A stretch of 64,000 nt of DNA from Gulosibacter molinativorax (GCF_003010915.2 NZ_CP028426.1:3401659-3465658); one strand, 5' to 3'. Shown: positions 8,868 through 17,559, counted from the first letter of the stretch. The notes: generated by a model from the sequence alone, not told the origin. Made by a program: numbers and translations.

Positions 8868-9000
8868 AAAAATGAGTACTCGACGCGCTCATTTTTCGCG
8901 TCGCCCAAGGTTTTGCCGGATCTCCCGGCATTAACGGAACCTTGCAAAGGGAAAAGCCGCGCAATGCAGTTTGCGCTGGCGGCCAAGCAGGTCGATTTCT
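8868..9000 (+). promoter_or_regulatory. Structured leader of the NCS1 permease (attenuator or riboswitch candidate)
   Basis: AAAAATGAG (8868-8876) can pair with CTCATTTTT (8888-8896), but the enclosed CGACGCG (8881-8887) can instead pair with CGCGTCG (8897-8903), so the two hairpins exclude each other. Downstream AAGGTT (8907-8912) pairs with AACCTT (8938-8943) around an inner GCCGG/CCGGC hairpin (8915-8929). A third GCCGC/GCGGC element follows before the GGAGG at 9009. It matches no riboswitch class I recognise. Confidence 0.45.
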
Positions 9001-9021
9001 ATACCAATGGAGGTATGAAAA

Positions 9022-10416
9022 GTGAGTTTCAATCTCACCGGCAGTAATTCAGACGTTGAAGCAACAGACGCTTTAGCTCGGGAGGGTAACGACGAAGACC
9101 AGATGTCGCGGGGGTCTCTCGCCCTCGCCTGGTCTGGTGTGGCGAGTGCGTTTTTCTTCGTTTACATTGGCGCAGCCATGGCGAGCGCATATGGCACCGC
9201 TAACGCAATTATCGGGATCATTCTGACTATCCTCGCTTACGGCGCAATCAACGCAGTCCTCTCGAAATACGCGCTGGAAAACCGAACGACTGTTGCCCAA
9301 TTCTCGCGTACTATCTTGGGCACGGCGGGTTCTTCGATTGCCACCGTCATATTCGCGCTGGTGGCAATTTACTACGCGGTGTTTGAAGGATCCATCGTCG
9401 CTTACGCATTCATGGCGGCCTTCGGCGGCGAGATGTGGATGTGGAGCCTCATAGTCGTCATCTACTCAACCCCGTTGATTCTCGGTGGTGTTCGTCGTTT
9501 TCTTGATAAACTCAACGGCTGGCTGATGCCGCTCTACTTCTTCGGGCTCATCGCAGCCGTGATCTGGGCAGGAGCCGTGTACGGCTTCAGTGATGCCTGG
9601 CTGACACACGCCCCCGAGGTTGAATTGCCCTTTACCGCAGGCGGGCCTGGCTGGCTGGCAACGTTCGCCGGCTACATGGGCGTCTGGATCATGATGATGT
9701 TCACAATGGACTACGCAGCGCTCGGCAAGCGGAAGGACGTGAAGTTTCACCAGCGCATCACATTCGGTCCGCTCTTCTACGTGCTCGCGTACGGTTTCTC
9801 GGCATTCGTGGGAATCTTTCTCACCTTTACGATTCCTGGCGTCGAAGTAACCGAGACCGGTCTCGCTGGCGGCATCGTGAGCCTCATGGGTGTCCTTGGG
9901 CTCATCGTGATCATTGCGTCGCAAACTCGCATTAATACGGCGAACTATTACCTTGCGGCTGCAAACCTGCGGGCCTTTGGCGAACGGGTATTTCGAGTCC
10001 AGATGCCCAACATCGCGTGGGTTCTCATCTCTTCGGTGATTATCTACCTATTGATGCTTCTGCCGATTGTGGAGTACCTCCTGTTGGCGCTTGCTTGGCA
10101 GGGTGTGCTGGTGACGGCCTGGGTCGCTATCGCACTGACCCACATATTGTTGGCCCGCGGCAAGAACCAGGAGCACGCGGCCATCGCCGACGAACACTAT
10201 CGCGCGTTCAATAACAACGGACTGATTGCTTGGTTGGTCGGTACCGTGATCGGTTTCGTGATGATGATCCTCGGCGCTATAAACCCCGAACTTGCTGGTA
10301 TCGGATCGACTTGGGGTCCAATCCTTACAGCTGTTGCTTCTTCCGTGGTATACGCGATTTTGTGGAAGACCAACCCGGTGAGTCGGACCGCCCTTGTAAA
10401 GGTGGATGCTCGATAG
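9022..10416 (+). CDS. NCS1-family permease (purine/cytosine/allantoin/hydantoin transporter family)
   Basis: A 464-residue integral membrane protein with about 12 hydrophobic segments and the layout of the nucleobase:cation symporter-1 (CodB/PucI/Mhp1) superfamily. Examples are the first segment LAWSGVASAFFFVYIGAAM and WIMMMFTMDYAALGKR in the middle. These carriers import cytosine, purines, allantoin, hydantoins or related ring compounds with Na+ or H+. Start is GTG 9022, with GGAGG at 9009-9013; a nearby ATG at 9015 is in another frame and stops at once. It follows hyuAB in the same direction behind its own structured leader and faces the second PucR gene. The transporter is likely the importer for the compound attacked by HyuAB and/or the Pxp-like set. 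Confidence 0.8.
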   Translation: MSFNLTGSNSDVEATDALAREGNDEDQMSRGSLALAWSGVASAFFFVYIGAAMASAYGTANAIIGIILTILAYGAINAVLSKYALENRTTVAQFSRTILGTAGSSIATVIFALVAIYYAVFEGSIVAYAFMAAFGGEMWMWSLIVVIYSTPLILGGVRRFLDKLNGWLMPLYFFGLIAAVIWAGAVYGFSDAWLTHAPEVELPFTAGGPGWLATFAGYMGVWIMMMFTMDYAALGKRKDVKFHQRITFGPLFYVLAYGFSAFVGIFLTFTIPGVEVTETGLAGGIVSLMGVLGLIVIIASQTRINTANYYLAAANLRAFGERVFRVQMPNIAWVLISSVIIYLLMLLPIVEYLLLALAWQGVLVTAWVAIALTHILLARGKNQEHAAIADEHYRAFNNNGLIAWLVGTVIGFVMMILGAINPELAGIGSTWGPILTAVASSVVYAILWKTNPVSRTALVKVDAR

Positions 10417-10431
10417 CAATGTGCGCCTGCC

Positions 10432-10468
10432 GCGAGCCCGAGCTTCATGCTTTGATGTTCGGGCTCGC
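10432..10468. terminator. Bidirectional stem-loop between permease and pucR-type gene
   Basis: GCGAGCCCGA (10432-10441) pairs perfectly with TCGGGCTCGC (10459-10468) around a 17-base loop. It sits between two convergent genes. Confidence 0.55.
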
Positions 10469-10499
10469 TGTCGGCCACGCGCGAGAACGATCGGCCAAA

Positions 10500-11966
10500 C
10501 TAGTACGGTTCAAGTTCAACGAGTCGAAGAGCCATGAGGCAAGTTGCCTTACCGTCTAATGTGTCGAGAGGGATGCCAAGGATTTCCTCGATGCGGTGTA
10601 GGCGATAGCTCAGCGAATTTCTGTGTATGAATAGTTGCTCACAGGTGCGTGAAGGCTGTGCGTCGTGCCTGAGCCATGTCCGGAGTGTGGGGAGCAGCTC
10701 GGTGCTACGTTGCTCATCTTGCTCGATGAGCGGTTGAAGAAACTTCTTCGCCGACTCTCGTGCTCCTCGACCGGCCGCAGCGGCGACTACGGCGCTAAGC
10801 CCGAGTGCAGGGGCTATGACAGGTCCTTCTGTGTGCCCTATGAGGTCAAGTGCATGTACGAGCGCGATCCGGAGTTCATCGATAGTGTGTGTGGGTCCGC
10901 GAAACACTAGTGGCAGATTCGGATCAACTTGTAGTAAGTGCTCTGTGTCGGTGGGGAGATCGTGACGCGGAATCTGCATGAGTGCGATGAGCCGGTCCTC
11001 GACTTCGATTACACGAACCTCATAGAACGCGTCATGGAGAGCGACTCGAAGTTTCCAGACTGAGGCCGCGTTCTTACCGCCTAGATCAGCGACTAATAGC
11101 GAGGTTTCGGCCGTCCGGTTCAGCCCAAGTTCCTGGAAAGCGCTCGCCACTTCGCTGCGCGTGGAATCCGACCATGACGTTGAGCGGTTGAGAAAGCGGA
11201 GCATGTCAGTGTGACTGCTGGCGTCCACCCTTGCTGCTCTATTGAGCTGCAATGCGAGGATTGAGCTAACGGGGGCCAGAAGAGCTTCGAACTCGTGAGG
11301 AGATCGGTGCCGCTGTACGGCTAATTGACATGGCTTATTGAGTCCCATTGGCAGGGCCATGAGAAATGCTTGAGACTTACCGTTGTGATCGATGCCCGTC
11401 TGCCACGTGGCTGAAGAGGGATATTTCGCGATCAGGAGGTCATGCGCGTCGTATACCGCAACGGGTACCTCAAGGACCGCATAGATTGCGGCGAGTAGAG
11501 TCGAAATCTCTGCGCCGTTATTTGCGAGCCTCGCGCACTCGTCAGCCAGCTGCCAGCCTCGGTCGGTGAGCTCGATCCGTTCGGTCTGAAGCATGTATTC
11601 AACGTATTGGTTGACTTTGAAAAGAGGTACTTCATTTGGTGCCTCGATTAGGGGAACGTCATAGCGCGCACAAGCGTCAATCAATCCGGCGGGCAGTGTT
11701 TGGTGAGCGATGCCGACCGCGAACACGAGTGCGGAAATTGGCACTCGCTTGAGACGTTCGACGTAGGCATCCCAAATTAGTGGTTCAGTAAAATTCATGC
11801 CGATTCCCGATGTGAGGACCAGTGCATTCGGTTCAAGGTACGGCGTCGGGTCTAGGTATTCTGCGGGGGCGCAACGAGCTACCTCGCGACTTAGCCGCTT
11901 TTTGGACGAAGGTGTCTCCAGGCGCAACTGCAAGGAGGGCTCGGCGAGCAGGTCCGAAATCAGCAT
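10500..11966 (-). CDS. PucR-family regulator with N-terminal PucR domain
   Basis: A 488-residue protein from ATG 11966. The N-terminal 120 residues (MLISDLLAEPSLQLRLETP, later YLEPNALVLTSGIGM) match the PucR domain (PF07905) of purine-catabolism regulators, and the C-terminus has the helix-turn-helix RTCEQLFIHRNSLSYRLHRIE. This is the classical full-length PucR layout, unlike the regulator at 3210-4424. It is divergent from the pxpA gene with only 86 bp between starts, so it probably controls the pxpA-tautomerase operon and perhaps the permease. An upstream ATG at 12020 would extend into the pxpA start and lacks a ribosome site. Its effector is unknown. Confidence 0.82.
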   Translation of the reverse strand: MLISDLLAEPSLQLRLETPSSKKRLSREVARCAPAEYLDPTPYLEPNALVLTSGIGMNFTEPLIWDAYVERLKRVPISALVFAVGIAHQTLPAGLIDACARYDVPLIEAPNEVPLFKVNQYVEYMLQTERIELTDRGWQLADECARLANNGAEISTLLAAIYAVLEVPVAVYDAHDLLIAKYPSSATWQTGIDHNGKSQAFLMALPMGLNKPCQLAVQRHRSPHEFEALLAPVSSILALQLNRAARVDASSHTDMLRFLNRSTSWSDSTRSEVASAFQELGLNRTAETSLLVADLGGKNAASVWKLRVALHDAFYEVRVIEVEDRLIALMQIPRHDLPTDTEHLLQVDPNLPLVFRGPTHTIDELRIALVHALDLIGHTEGPVIAPALGLSAVVAAAAGRGARESAKKFLQPLIEQDEQRSTELLPTLRTWLRHDAQPSRTCEQLFIHRNSLSYRLHRIEEILGIPLDTLDGKATCLMALRLVELEPY

Positions 11967-12058
11967 CGTTTTCTTTCTTGCAGTTGCACAAATAGCATAG
12001 GAACATTCTTGCGCATGCATAGTAACGCTTTCTGCCTCGAACGCGTAATTTCGTGCCT

Positions 12059-12790
12059 ATGGCTACACAACGACGTGAATCAGTAACAGTCAATTCGGAT
12101 CTGGGCGAGGCCTTCGGATTGCACACCTTCGGCAACGATTCTGCCCTTATGGGCTTGATCGACATCGCAAATGTCGCGTGTGGATTCCACGCTGGTGACC
12201 CTGGCGTAATGGAAGAGACCGTCTCGTTCGCCAAGCAGCAAGGAGTGCGCGTGGGTGCCCACCCTGGCCTACCAGACCTTGTTGGGTTTGGTCGTCGTGA
12301 GATGAAACTGACGCCGGAGGAAGTCGAGAATCTCATTCGCTATCAGGTCGGTGCGCTAAATGGCTTCCTGGCGAAGTACGGGATTCCCTTAAACCACATC
12401 AAACCGCACGGGTCGCTCTATGGAATGCTCGCTCGCGACGAAGGACTAATGCTTTCGGCCGTGCGAGTCGCTCAGGACTACCAAGTTCCCGTGTTCGGAA
12501 TCCCTGGATCAGCACATCAGAGAGTCGCTGAGCGCGAAGGCGTCCGGTTTGTGGGTGAGCTGTATGTGGATCTCGACTACAACGATGACGGCGGACTAAT
12601 TATTCTGAGACAACCACACGCAACTGATCCCGAGCGAGCCGCAGAGAAGGCGCAGCGGGCAATTGAGGACGGAACTATCGTCACAGTTGGCGGCCACGAG
12701 CTACCCATCGAATTTGACAGTATCTGCATCCATTCGGATACACCCAATGCTGCAGATGTCGCTGTCGCAGTGCGCGCTGTGATCGCGTAG
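12059..12790 (+). CDS. pxpA: LamB/YcsF family protein, 5-oxoprolinase subunit A-like
   Basis: About 243 residues of the LamB/YcsF (PxpA) family. Family signatures are VNSDLGEAFG near the N-terminus, ANVACGFHAGDPGVM at about residues 38-52, GAHPGLPDLVGFGRREM at about 70-86, and IKPHGSLYGML. In Bacillus subtilis PxpA works with PxpB and PxpC to open 5-oxoproline with ATP. Start is ATG 12059 or GTG 12053, two codons earlier. No Shine-Dalgarno is visible upstream of either, so a leaderless transcript is possible. It is the first gene of a six-gene operon (pxpA, accB-like, accC-like, pxpB, pxpC, tautomerase). Confidence 0.85.
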   Translation: MATQRRESVTVNSDLGEAFGLHTFGNDSALMGLIDIANVACGFHAGDPGVMEETVSFAKQQGVRVGAHPGLPDLVGFGRREMKLTPEEVENLIRYQVGALNGFLAKYGIPLNHIKPHGSLYGMLARDEGLMLSAVRVAQDYQVPVFGIPGSAHQRVAEREGVRFVGELYVDLDYNDDGGLIILRQPHATDPERAAEKAQRAIEDGTIVTVGGHELPIEFDSICIHSDTPNAADVAVAVRAVIA

Positions 12791-12846
12791 CTGATCGAAC
12801 TTTATTTTCACCCAAACCATTTCATTTACGGAGAGGAACCACCCAT

Positions 12847-13083
12847 ATGAGCGCAGAGATCATCGCCCCTATTCCAGGAATATTTTACCGTCGCCCCGCG
12901 CCAGACAAGAGTCCGTTTGCCGAGGTTGGTGATGAGGTCGAGGCAGGTCAGACCATTGGCGTCATCGAGATCATGAAGCAATTCACCGAAGTGCGTAGTG
13001 ACGTGGCGGGCGTGATCGCGTCATTCGATATCGAGGACAACGGCATGGTAGGGCCCGGCGACATCGTCGCAAGGATCAGCTAA
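12847..13083 (+). CDS. Biotin carboxyl carrier protein-like subunit
   Basis: A 78-residue biotinyl/lipoyl domain. The biotin-attachment site is visible as VIEIMKQFTEV, with the modified lysine following the methionine (residues around 43). It lacks the long Pro/Ala-rich N-terminal linker of the fatty-acid AccB and is the bare domain only, as seen in carriers that sit with pxpBC genes. A GGAGAGG lies 10-16 bases upstream of the ATG. The carrier would be carboxylated by the next gene product and would deliver CO2 to a carboxyltransferase, which by context is the PxpB/PxpC pair. Confidence 0.85.
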   Translation: MSAEIIAPIPGIFYRRPAPDKSPFAEVGDEVEAGQTIGVIEIMKQFTEVRSDVAGVIASFDIEDNGMVGPGDIVARIS

Positions 13084-13118
13084 GTCACCCATAACGATAG
13101 AGCTGAAAGGAGCAAATA

Positions 13119-14474
13119 GTGAAGAAACTGCTAGTCGCCAACCGTGGCGAGATAGCGGTTCGAGTGATTCGTGCCGCGCGAGAGATGGGAATCGCCACTG
13201 TCGCGGTGGTGAGTGAGGCCGACAGAAACTCGAACTTTGGCCGACTTGCTGATGAATCAGTAGAGATTGGTCCTGCAGCGGCAAGCCTTAGTTATCTCAA
13301 CCAAGACGCAGTCATGGCCGCTGCCGCGCAGACCGGGGCTGACGCAGTGCATCCGGGTTACGGCTTCCTCTCGGAGAATGCAGAGTTTGCGCAGAAGGTC
13401 ATCGACGCGAACCTCATTTGGGTGGGGCCGATGCCCGAGACCATTATTCTAATGGGTGACAAGTCGCGCGCACGACAAGCCGCGATCGAGGCTGGTGTGC
13501 CCGTCCTCGCAGGAACCAATGGCTGGTTGGATACTGCTGAGGACATTGAAGCGATCGCTGATGATATCGGCTATCCGTTGGTGGTGAAGGCCGCGGCGGG
13601 CGGTGGAGGCCGCGGGATTCGGCGGATAAACAAACGTGAACACGTTCGCCGCACAGTGGAAGTTGCGCAGTCAGAGGCACTCGCGGCATTCAACTCGAGC
13701 GAGGTTTATTTCGAACGATTTGTTACCCGAGCACGTCATGTGGAGGTGCAAGTCCTCGGTGATGGGGAGACCTGGGTGCATCTGGGGGACCGCGACTGCT
13801 CGATGCAACGCAGACAGCAGAAGATCATCGAGGAAGCTCCTGCGCCGGGGATTCCAGATGAGCTGCGGCAGCGGATGCGGGAGACAGCTGTTGAATTGGC
13901 TCGACAATCAAAATACTCGGGTGCCGGCACTGTTGAATTTCTCTATGACCCGGACCGGCAAGAGATCGCGTTTATTGAGATGAATACGCGCCTGCAAGTA
14001 GAACACCCGATCAGCGAGGTGATCACTGGTATCGATCTGGTCCGTGAACAGCTGCGTATTGCCGCAGGCGAGAAGCTTGGATACTCGCAGAGGGACGTTC
14101 ATTTCGAGGGCCACGCATTCGAATTTCGAATCAATGCCGAAGACCCGAGCAACAACTTCATGCCGAGTCCAGGACTCATCGAGACACTTGATCTTTCGGG
14201 CGGACCCGGTGTCCGTTCTGATTTCGGTTTCTCCGTGGGGCAGACCGTGATGCCGTTCTACGACTCGATGCTCGGCAAACTCATCGTCTGGGACAGCAAT
14301 CGTGAGCGCGCACTCTCTCGAGCAGGGCGTGCGCTTAACGAAGTACAGATCACAGGTATCAAAACCACAGTGCCGCTTATGCGGGAACTTGTTGCACTCA
14401 AGGAGTTTGCCGAGGCGCAGCATCACACGACCCTTCTTGAATCAATATCCGAAAAGTTGGGAATGACTTTATGA
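13119..14474 (+). CDS. Biotin carboxylase
   Basis: A 451-residue stand-alone biotin carboxylase of normal length. It starts with KKLLVANRGEIAVRVIRAARE, has ATP-grasp features (KAAAGGGGRGIRR at about residues 155-167, EMNTRLQVEHPISEVITGID at about 287-306) and the FLSENAEFA segment. It carboxylates the biotin on the small carrier encoded just upstream, using ATP and bicarbonate. Its genomic setting among pxp genes indicates a dedicated enzyme, not the housekeeping acetyl-CoA carboxylase subunit. An AAAGGAG precedes the GTG at 13119. The stop overlaps the start of pxpB (ATGA), implying coupled translation. Confidence 0.9.
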   Translation: MKKLLVANRGEIAVRVIRAAREMGIATVAVVSEADRNSNFGRLADESVEIGPAAASLSYLNQDAVMAAAAQTGADAVHPGYGFLSENAEFAQKVIDANLIWVGPMPETIILMGDKSRARQAAIEAGVPVLAGTNGWLDTAEDIEAIADDIGYPLVVKAAAGGGGRGIRRINKREHVRRTVEVAQSEALAAFNSSEVYFERFVTRARHVEVQVLGDGETWVHLGDRDCSMQRRQQKIIEEAPAPGIPDELRQRMRETAVELARQSKYSGAGTVEFLYDPDRQEIAFIEMNTRLQVEHPISEVITGIDLVREQLRIAAGEKLGYSQRDVHFEGHAFEFRINAEDPSNNFMPSPGLIETLDLSGGPGVRSDFGFSVGQTVMPFYDSMLGKLIVWDSNRERALSRAGRALNEVQITGIKTTVPLMRELVALKEFAEAQHHTTLLESISEKLGMTL

Positions 14475-15364
14475 CCCTTCCAGAACACGCCCGTTATACC
14501 TGGGGCGGTGACGAATTCCTCGTCGTAGAGATCGCCCCAGACATGTCGCTGGAGGCGAACTTCGTCGCTAACTCGATCGCGACACGTATCGAGGAACGAG
14601 AGCTGCCAGGGATAGTGGATATTTGCCCTGCGAACGCGTCGCTGCTTATTCGCTTCAACCCAGATGAGCTGCCCTACATGGACCTCGAGCGCCACGTTCG
14701 CGATGTCGATGTCGAGGTTCGAAAAGCAACCGAAGGTGTCCTTGAGACCCGGGTGTTCGAAGTCCCAGTCTGGTACGACGACCCCTATACCCGGGCGACC
14801 GGAGCGAAGTTTCGAGAGGGCTACCATCAAGATCCCTCGGGCACCGACCTTGAGTATGCGGCACATGTAAATGGGCTTGCGGACGCGCAGGAGTTCGTTC
14901 GCCGTCACCACGAGCGGCCCTGGATCGTCTCCATGGTGGGCTTTGTCGCCGGACTCCCGTTTCTGTACCAGCTGGCCCCGTTGAGTGAGCAGCTCGAGGT
15001 GCCGAAATACCTGAGCCCGCGCACAGACACTCCTCCGCTGACGGTGGGCATCGGAGGCTGCTTCACCGCGCATTATTCAGTTCGCGGCGCGGGCGGATAT
15101 CAGATGTTGGGAATCGCCCCGGCGCCTATATACGATCCAGAGCAGAAGCTCGCCGACTTCACTGATTTCTCAGTCTTGTTCAAGACTGGAGATATTGTGA
15201 AGTACCGTCCGGTCAATGAAGCTGAGTACCGTGAAATTGAGGAGCAAGTGCAAGCGGGCACTTATCGCTACAAGCAGGCGTCCGTCACATTTTCGCTCAC
15301 GGAAGCTCTCGACGATATCGACGGTCACAATCGCAAACTTTTGGAGGCACTAAATGTCGCTTGA
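14471..15364 (+). CDS. pxpB: KipI/PxpB family carboxyltransferase subunit
   Basis: A 297-residue protein of the allophanate hydrolase subunit 1 (KipI, PxpB) family. Recognisable parts are VDICPANASLLIRFNP near residue 45, FEVPVWYD at about 96, and VGFVAGLPFLYQL plus VGIGGCFTAHYSVRGAGGYQMLG in the C-terminal half. The fold matches half of the carboxyltransferase domain of urea carboxylase. With PxpC it can act either in ATP-dependent 5-oxoproline opening or, with a biotin carboxylase and carrier as here, in carboxyl transfer to an amide. It overlaps accC by four bases and pxpC by eleven, so expression should be stoichiometric. Confidence 0.85.
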   Translation: MTLPEHARYTWGGDEFLVVEIAPDMSLEANFVANSIATRIEERELPGIVDICPANASLLIRFNPDELPYMDLERHVRDVDVEVRKATEGVLETRVFEVPVWYDDPYTRATGAKFREGYHQDPSGTDLEYAAHVNGLADAQEFVRRHHERPWIVSMVGFVAGLPFLYQLAPLSEQLEVPKYLSPRTDTPPLTVGIGGCFTAHYSVRGAGGYQMLGIAPAPIYDPEQKLADFTDFSVLFKTGDIVKYRPVNEAEYREIEEQVQAGTYRYKQASVTFSLTEALDDIDGHNRKLLEALNVA

Positions 15365-16319
15365 GATAATCAAGCCCGGGCTATCGACAACGGTTCAGGA
15401 CCGGGGTCGCTTCGGCTATTATCGGTATGGGATTCCTCAGGGCGGCGCAATGGATCAGTACGCTGCGGCACTGGCGAATCGCATCGTTGGCAACACGGCC
15501 GATGACGCGTTGCTTGAGTGCTCCTATCTTGGTCCCAAGATCAGTATAGATTCCGATGCCCTCATTTCCGTCACTGGAGCACCGATCGATGTGCTCGTCA
15601 ATGGTGTGGAGGTCGAGCAGAATGCGCGCCTTGAACTCGAAGCGGGAGACGAACTTTCCTTTGGTGTGATCAAGGGCGGAACGAAATTTTTCATCGCTGT
15701 GGCGGGAGGTATCGATGTCCCGGAAGCGCTCGGCTCTCGCTCAACCTATCCCATCGGCCGGATCGGCGGACTTGAGGGACGCGCGCTTATTGCCGGCGAT
15801 ACATTACCGGTGGGCTTACCTCACCCGGAGTCGTTGCCTCGACTTGAACGAGTGCCCAAGGACATGCTGCCCGAATATAGTAGGAGCATGCGCGTGCGTG
15901 TGATGGTTGGCCTCTACGATCACAAGCTCACCGACGAGGGACTCAGGAACCTCACCGAAGCCGAGTGGACGCTCACGCCCGTCGCAGACCGCATGGGACT
16001 GCGGTTCGACGGGCCGGGAGTCGAGTGGAAAGACGAACCCCAGCCCTTCGGAGCAGGCCAGGACCCTTCGAATATCACGGACGCCGGGTACCCGGTGGGT
16101 TCCATCCAAATCCCTGGCGGCACCCAACCGATCGTGCTGCACTACGACGCGGTGTCAGGTGGTGGGTACGCTCAAGCGGGCACAGTCATCAGCGCAGATA
16201 TGGATCTTTTTGCTCGCATGTCTCCCGGAACGAAAGTCCGCTTCGTGCCAGTAGATATGGAAGAAGCACTGGCAGCACGCGCTGAGGCTCGAGCCCGTTT
16301 TGATCGAATCTGGTCGTAG
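15354..16319 (+). CDS. pxpC: KipA/PxpC family biotin-dependent carboxyltransferase subunit
   Basis: A 321-residue protein of the allophanate hydrolase subunit 2 (KipA, PxpC) family. The N-terminus has the signature IIKPGLSTTVQDRGRFGYYRYGIPQGG split over residues 5-31, followed by GAMDQYAAALANRIVGN. Later parts (PVADRMGLRFDGP at about residues 205-217; GSIQIPGGTQPIVLHYDA at about 248-265) are also typical. Together with PxpB it forms the carboxyltransferase-like module. The ATG lies 11 bases inside the end of pxpB. Length is normal and no disruption is seen. Confidence 0.87.
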   Translation: MSLEIIKPGLSTTVQDRGRFGYYRYGIPQGGAMDQYAAALANRIVGNTADDALLECSYLGPKISIDSDALISVTGAPIDVLVNGVEVEQNARLELEAGDELSFGVIKGGTKFFIAVAGGIDVPEALGSRSTYPIGRIGGLEGRALIAGDTLPVGLPHPESLPRLERVPKDMLPEYSRSMRVRVMVGLYDHKLTDEGLRNLTEAEWTLTPVADRMGLRFDGPGVEWKDEPQPFGAGQDPSNITDAGYPVGSIQIPGGTQPIVLHYDAVSGGGYAQAGTVISADMDLFARMSPGTKVRFVPVDMEEALAARAEARARFDRIWS

Positions 16320-16330
16320 AAGGGAATATT

Positions 16331-16525
16331 ATGCCATTCGTGAATGTCAAGTTATTTGAGCACCGGTTGCAGCAGGATCCGGAACTCTCGAAGCGGCTTG
16401 CAATCGCCATCGACAAGGTTGTGGCCGAGTATTGCACCGGTTCCGACGGTAGACGACCAGAAACCTGGGTGACTGTCGAAGGTGTCCCTCGAGAGCAATG
16501 GACCTTCAATGGGGAGCTTCGATAG
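16331..16525 (+). CDS. Tautomerase-family small protein (4-oxalocrotonate tautomerase-like)
   Basis: A 64-residue protein starting MPFVNVKLFEHRL. The proline right after the initiator methionine is the general base of tautomerase-superfamily enzymes, and the spacing to the second strand (ETWVTVEGVPREQWTF) fits the short 4-OT subfamily. It is the last gene of the pxp-type operon, 11 bases after pxpC. It may interconvert keto and enol forms of a ring-opened product or act on an unsaturated acid; it is an uncommon companion of pxp genes and the best clue that the pathway is not simple oxoproline recycling. No other family fits better, but short proteins carry little signal. Confidence 0.65.
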   Translation: MPFVNVKLFEHRLQQDPELSKRLAIAIDKVVAEYCTGSDGRRPETWVTVEGVPREQWTFNGELR

Positions 16526-16544
16526 CTTGATTGATTGAGGCCTT

Positions 16545-16580
16545 GAGTGGTCACGGTCACTTTGATGGCGGTGACCACTC
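16545..16580 (+). terminator. Stem-loop after the pxp-type operon
   Basis: GAGTGGTCAC (16545-16554) pairs perfectly with GTGACCACTC (16571-16580). It lies 20 bases after the tautomerase stop. There is no T-run. Confidence 0.5.
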
Positions 16581-17306
16581 CTGGGGCTCGGGCTGTCACC
16601 TATTGGAGTCGTCTTGACCGTTGCTCGCGTGACGTTACTCGCTGACCCCAGACCGGTTGACCTCGGTTTCGCTGACCACCCACAGCAACACACTTGGTCC
16701 TTGATGCGCTTCGTGTGAATTCTGCGGTTCATCGCAAGACTGCGTCGTTGGGTGTGCTGAAGGATTGACTGAGATCGGAGGTTCAGCGGGCAGATCGGCT
16801 TCGTCGCACCCTTTGAACTCTAAGCGCTGCTATCGCGTCGTCAGCAGATAGTAGGGCCAGAGTTCTCAACAACTTTTCGCCACCGGTTATTTGACTGCAT
16901 GAACGTACGTGGCCGGTCGCCGCTGAACCTGGTCCATATACGGGGCTCGTATTCACTTCGGGGATGCGTTCCGCTCACGCGATTCGATTCGCCGGTCGTG
17001 CCGGAATTGGACTGATTTGGTATGACGTCTATGGAGGAACTCTCGAAGGTGTGGAGGAGCAAAGGAACTGCTTTCGCGAGTACGGGTGTCGAGGAAACGG
17101 CGGCAATCCGCATAGATGCCTCGCCTCATGATCGGGGATCTGCATGGTGAATACCAGGCGCCGCTTGTCTAAATGGATGGAGATATTGACCGCTGGAGAT
17201 TCTGCGGACATCGAGCGTGACGAGGAATTGGAATCTCGACACCGCGCATAGCCCCGCAATGACCCACATTCTGCACCCTGATGGAATCTCGCGCATAGGG
17301 GCATCC
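16581..17306. other. No supported gene (about 725 bp)
   Basis: Only short frames without ribosome sites or recognisable folds are present on either strand. The lower GC, position between cargo and integration module, and scattered repeats of GCTGACC (near 16641 and 16674) suggest decayed mobile DNA, but I cannot assign a family. Confidence 0.4.
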
Positions 17307-17519
17307 ATGACAGCCCACAGCAAGACACCCGCGCCCATACCCGCCTCGCTCCTCACGATCGAGCAAGCCGCAGACTTCCTACAGGTGAGCACGAAGACGA
17401 TCCGCCGCTGGATTGCTACCGGCGACTTGCCCGCCCGCCGCTTCGGGGGCCGCGCTATCCGCATCCGCCGCGCTGACATCGAGGCGATGGGCGAACCGCT
17501 GACGGCTCGTTCCGCCTGA
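17307..17519 (+). CDS. Excisionase-like helix-turn-helix protein
   Basis: A 70-residue MerR-like HTH_17 protein: LLTIEQAADFLQVSTKTIRRWI then a short wing with GDLPARRFGGRAIRIRRADIEAM. This is the standard actinobacterial excisionase or binding-domain protein found beside tyrosine integrases. The ATG at 17307 is preceded by TAGGGGC; a longer frame from 17217 has no such site. It converges on the integrase gene with a shared terminator between them. It probably directs excision of the element, as Xis proteins do, although repressor roles are known for the same fold. Confidence 0.75.
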   Translation: MTAHSKTPAPIPASLLTIEQAADFLQVSTKTIRRWIATGDLPARRFGGRAIRIRRADIEAMGEPLTARSA

Positions 17520-17528
17520 CCGTGAATG

Positions 17529-17558
17529 AAAACCCCGCCTTTGCCCGGGTGGGGTTTT
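17529..17558. terminator. Bidirectional intrinsic terminator between xis and int
   Basis: AAAACCCC (17529-17536) pairs with GGGGTTTT (17551-17558), extended by an inner CC/GG. T-runs face both ways, serving both convergent genes. Confidence 0.85.
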
Positions 17559-17559
17559 C

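Noticed and set aside
13119..14474. Housekeeping acetyl-CoA carboxylase subunit
   Set aside because: The gene overlaps pxpB and follows a bare carrier domain inside a catabolic island, so a dedicated role is more likely.
16994..17161. A 55-codon frame (MRSAHAIRFAGRAG) before the excisionase
   Set aside because: No ribosome site and no recognisable family; probably decayed sequence.
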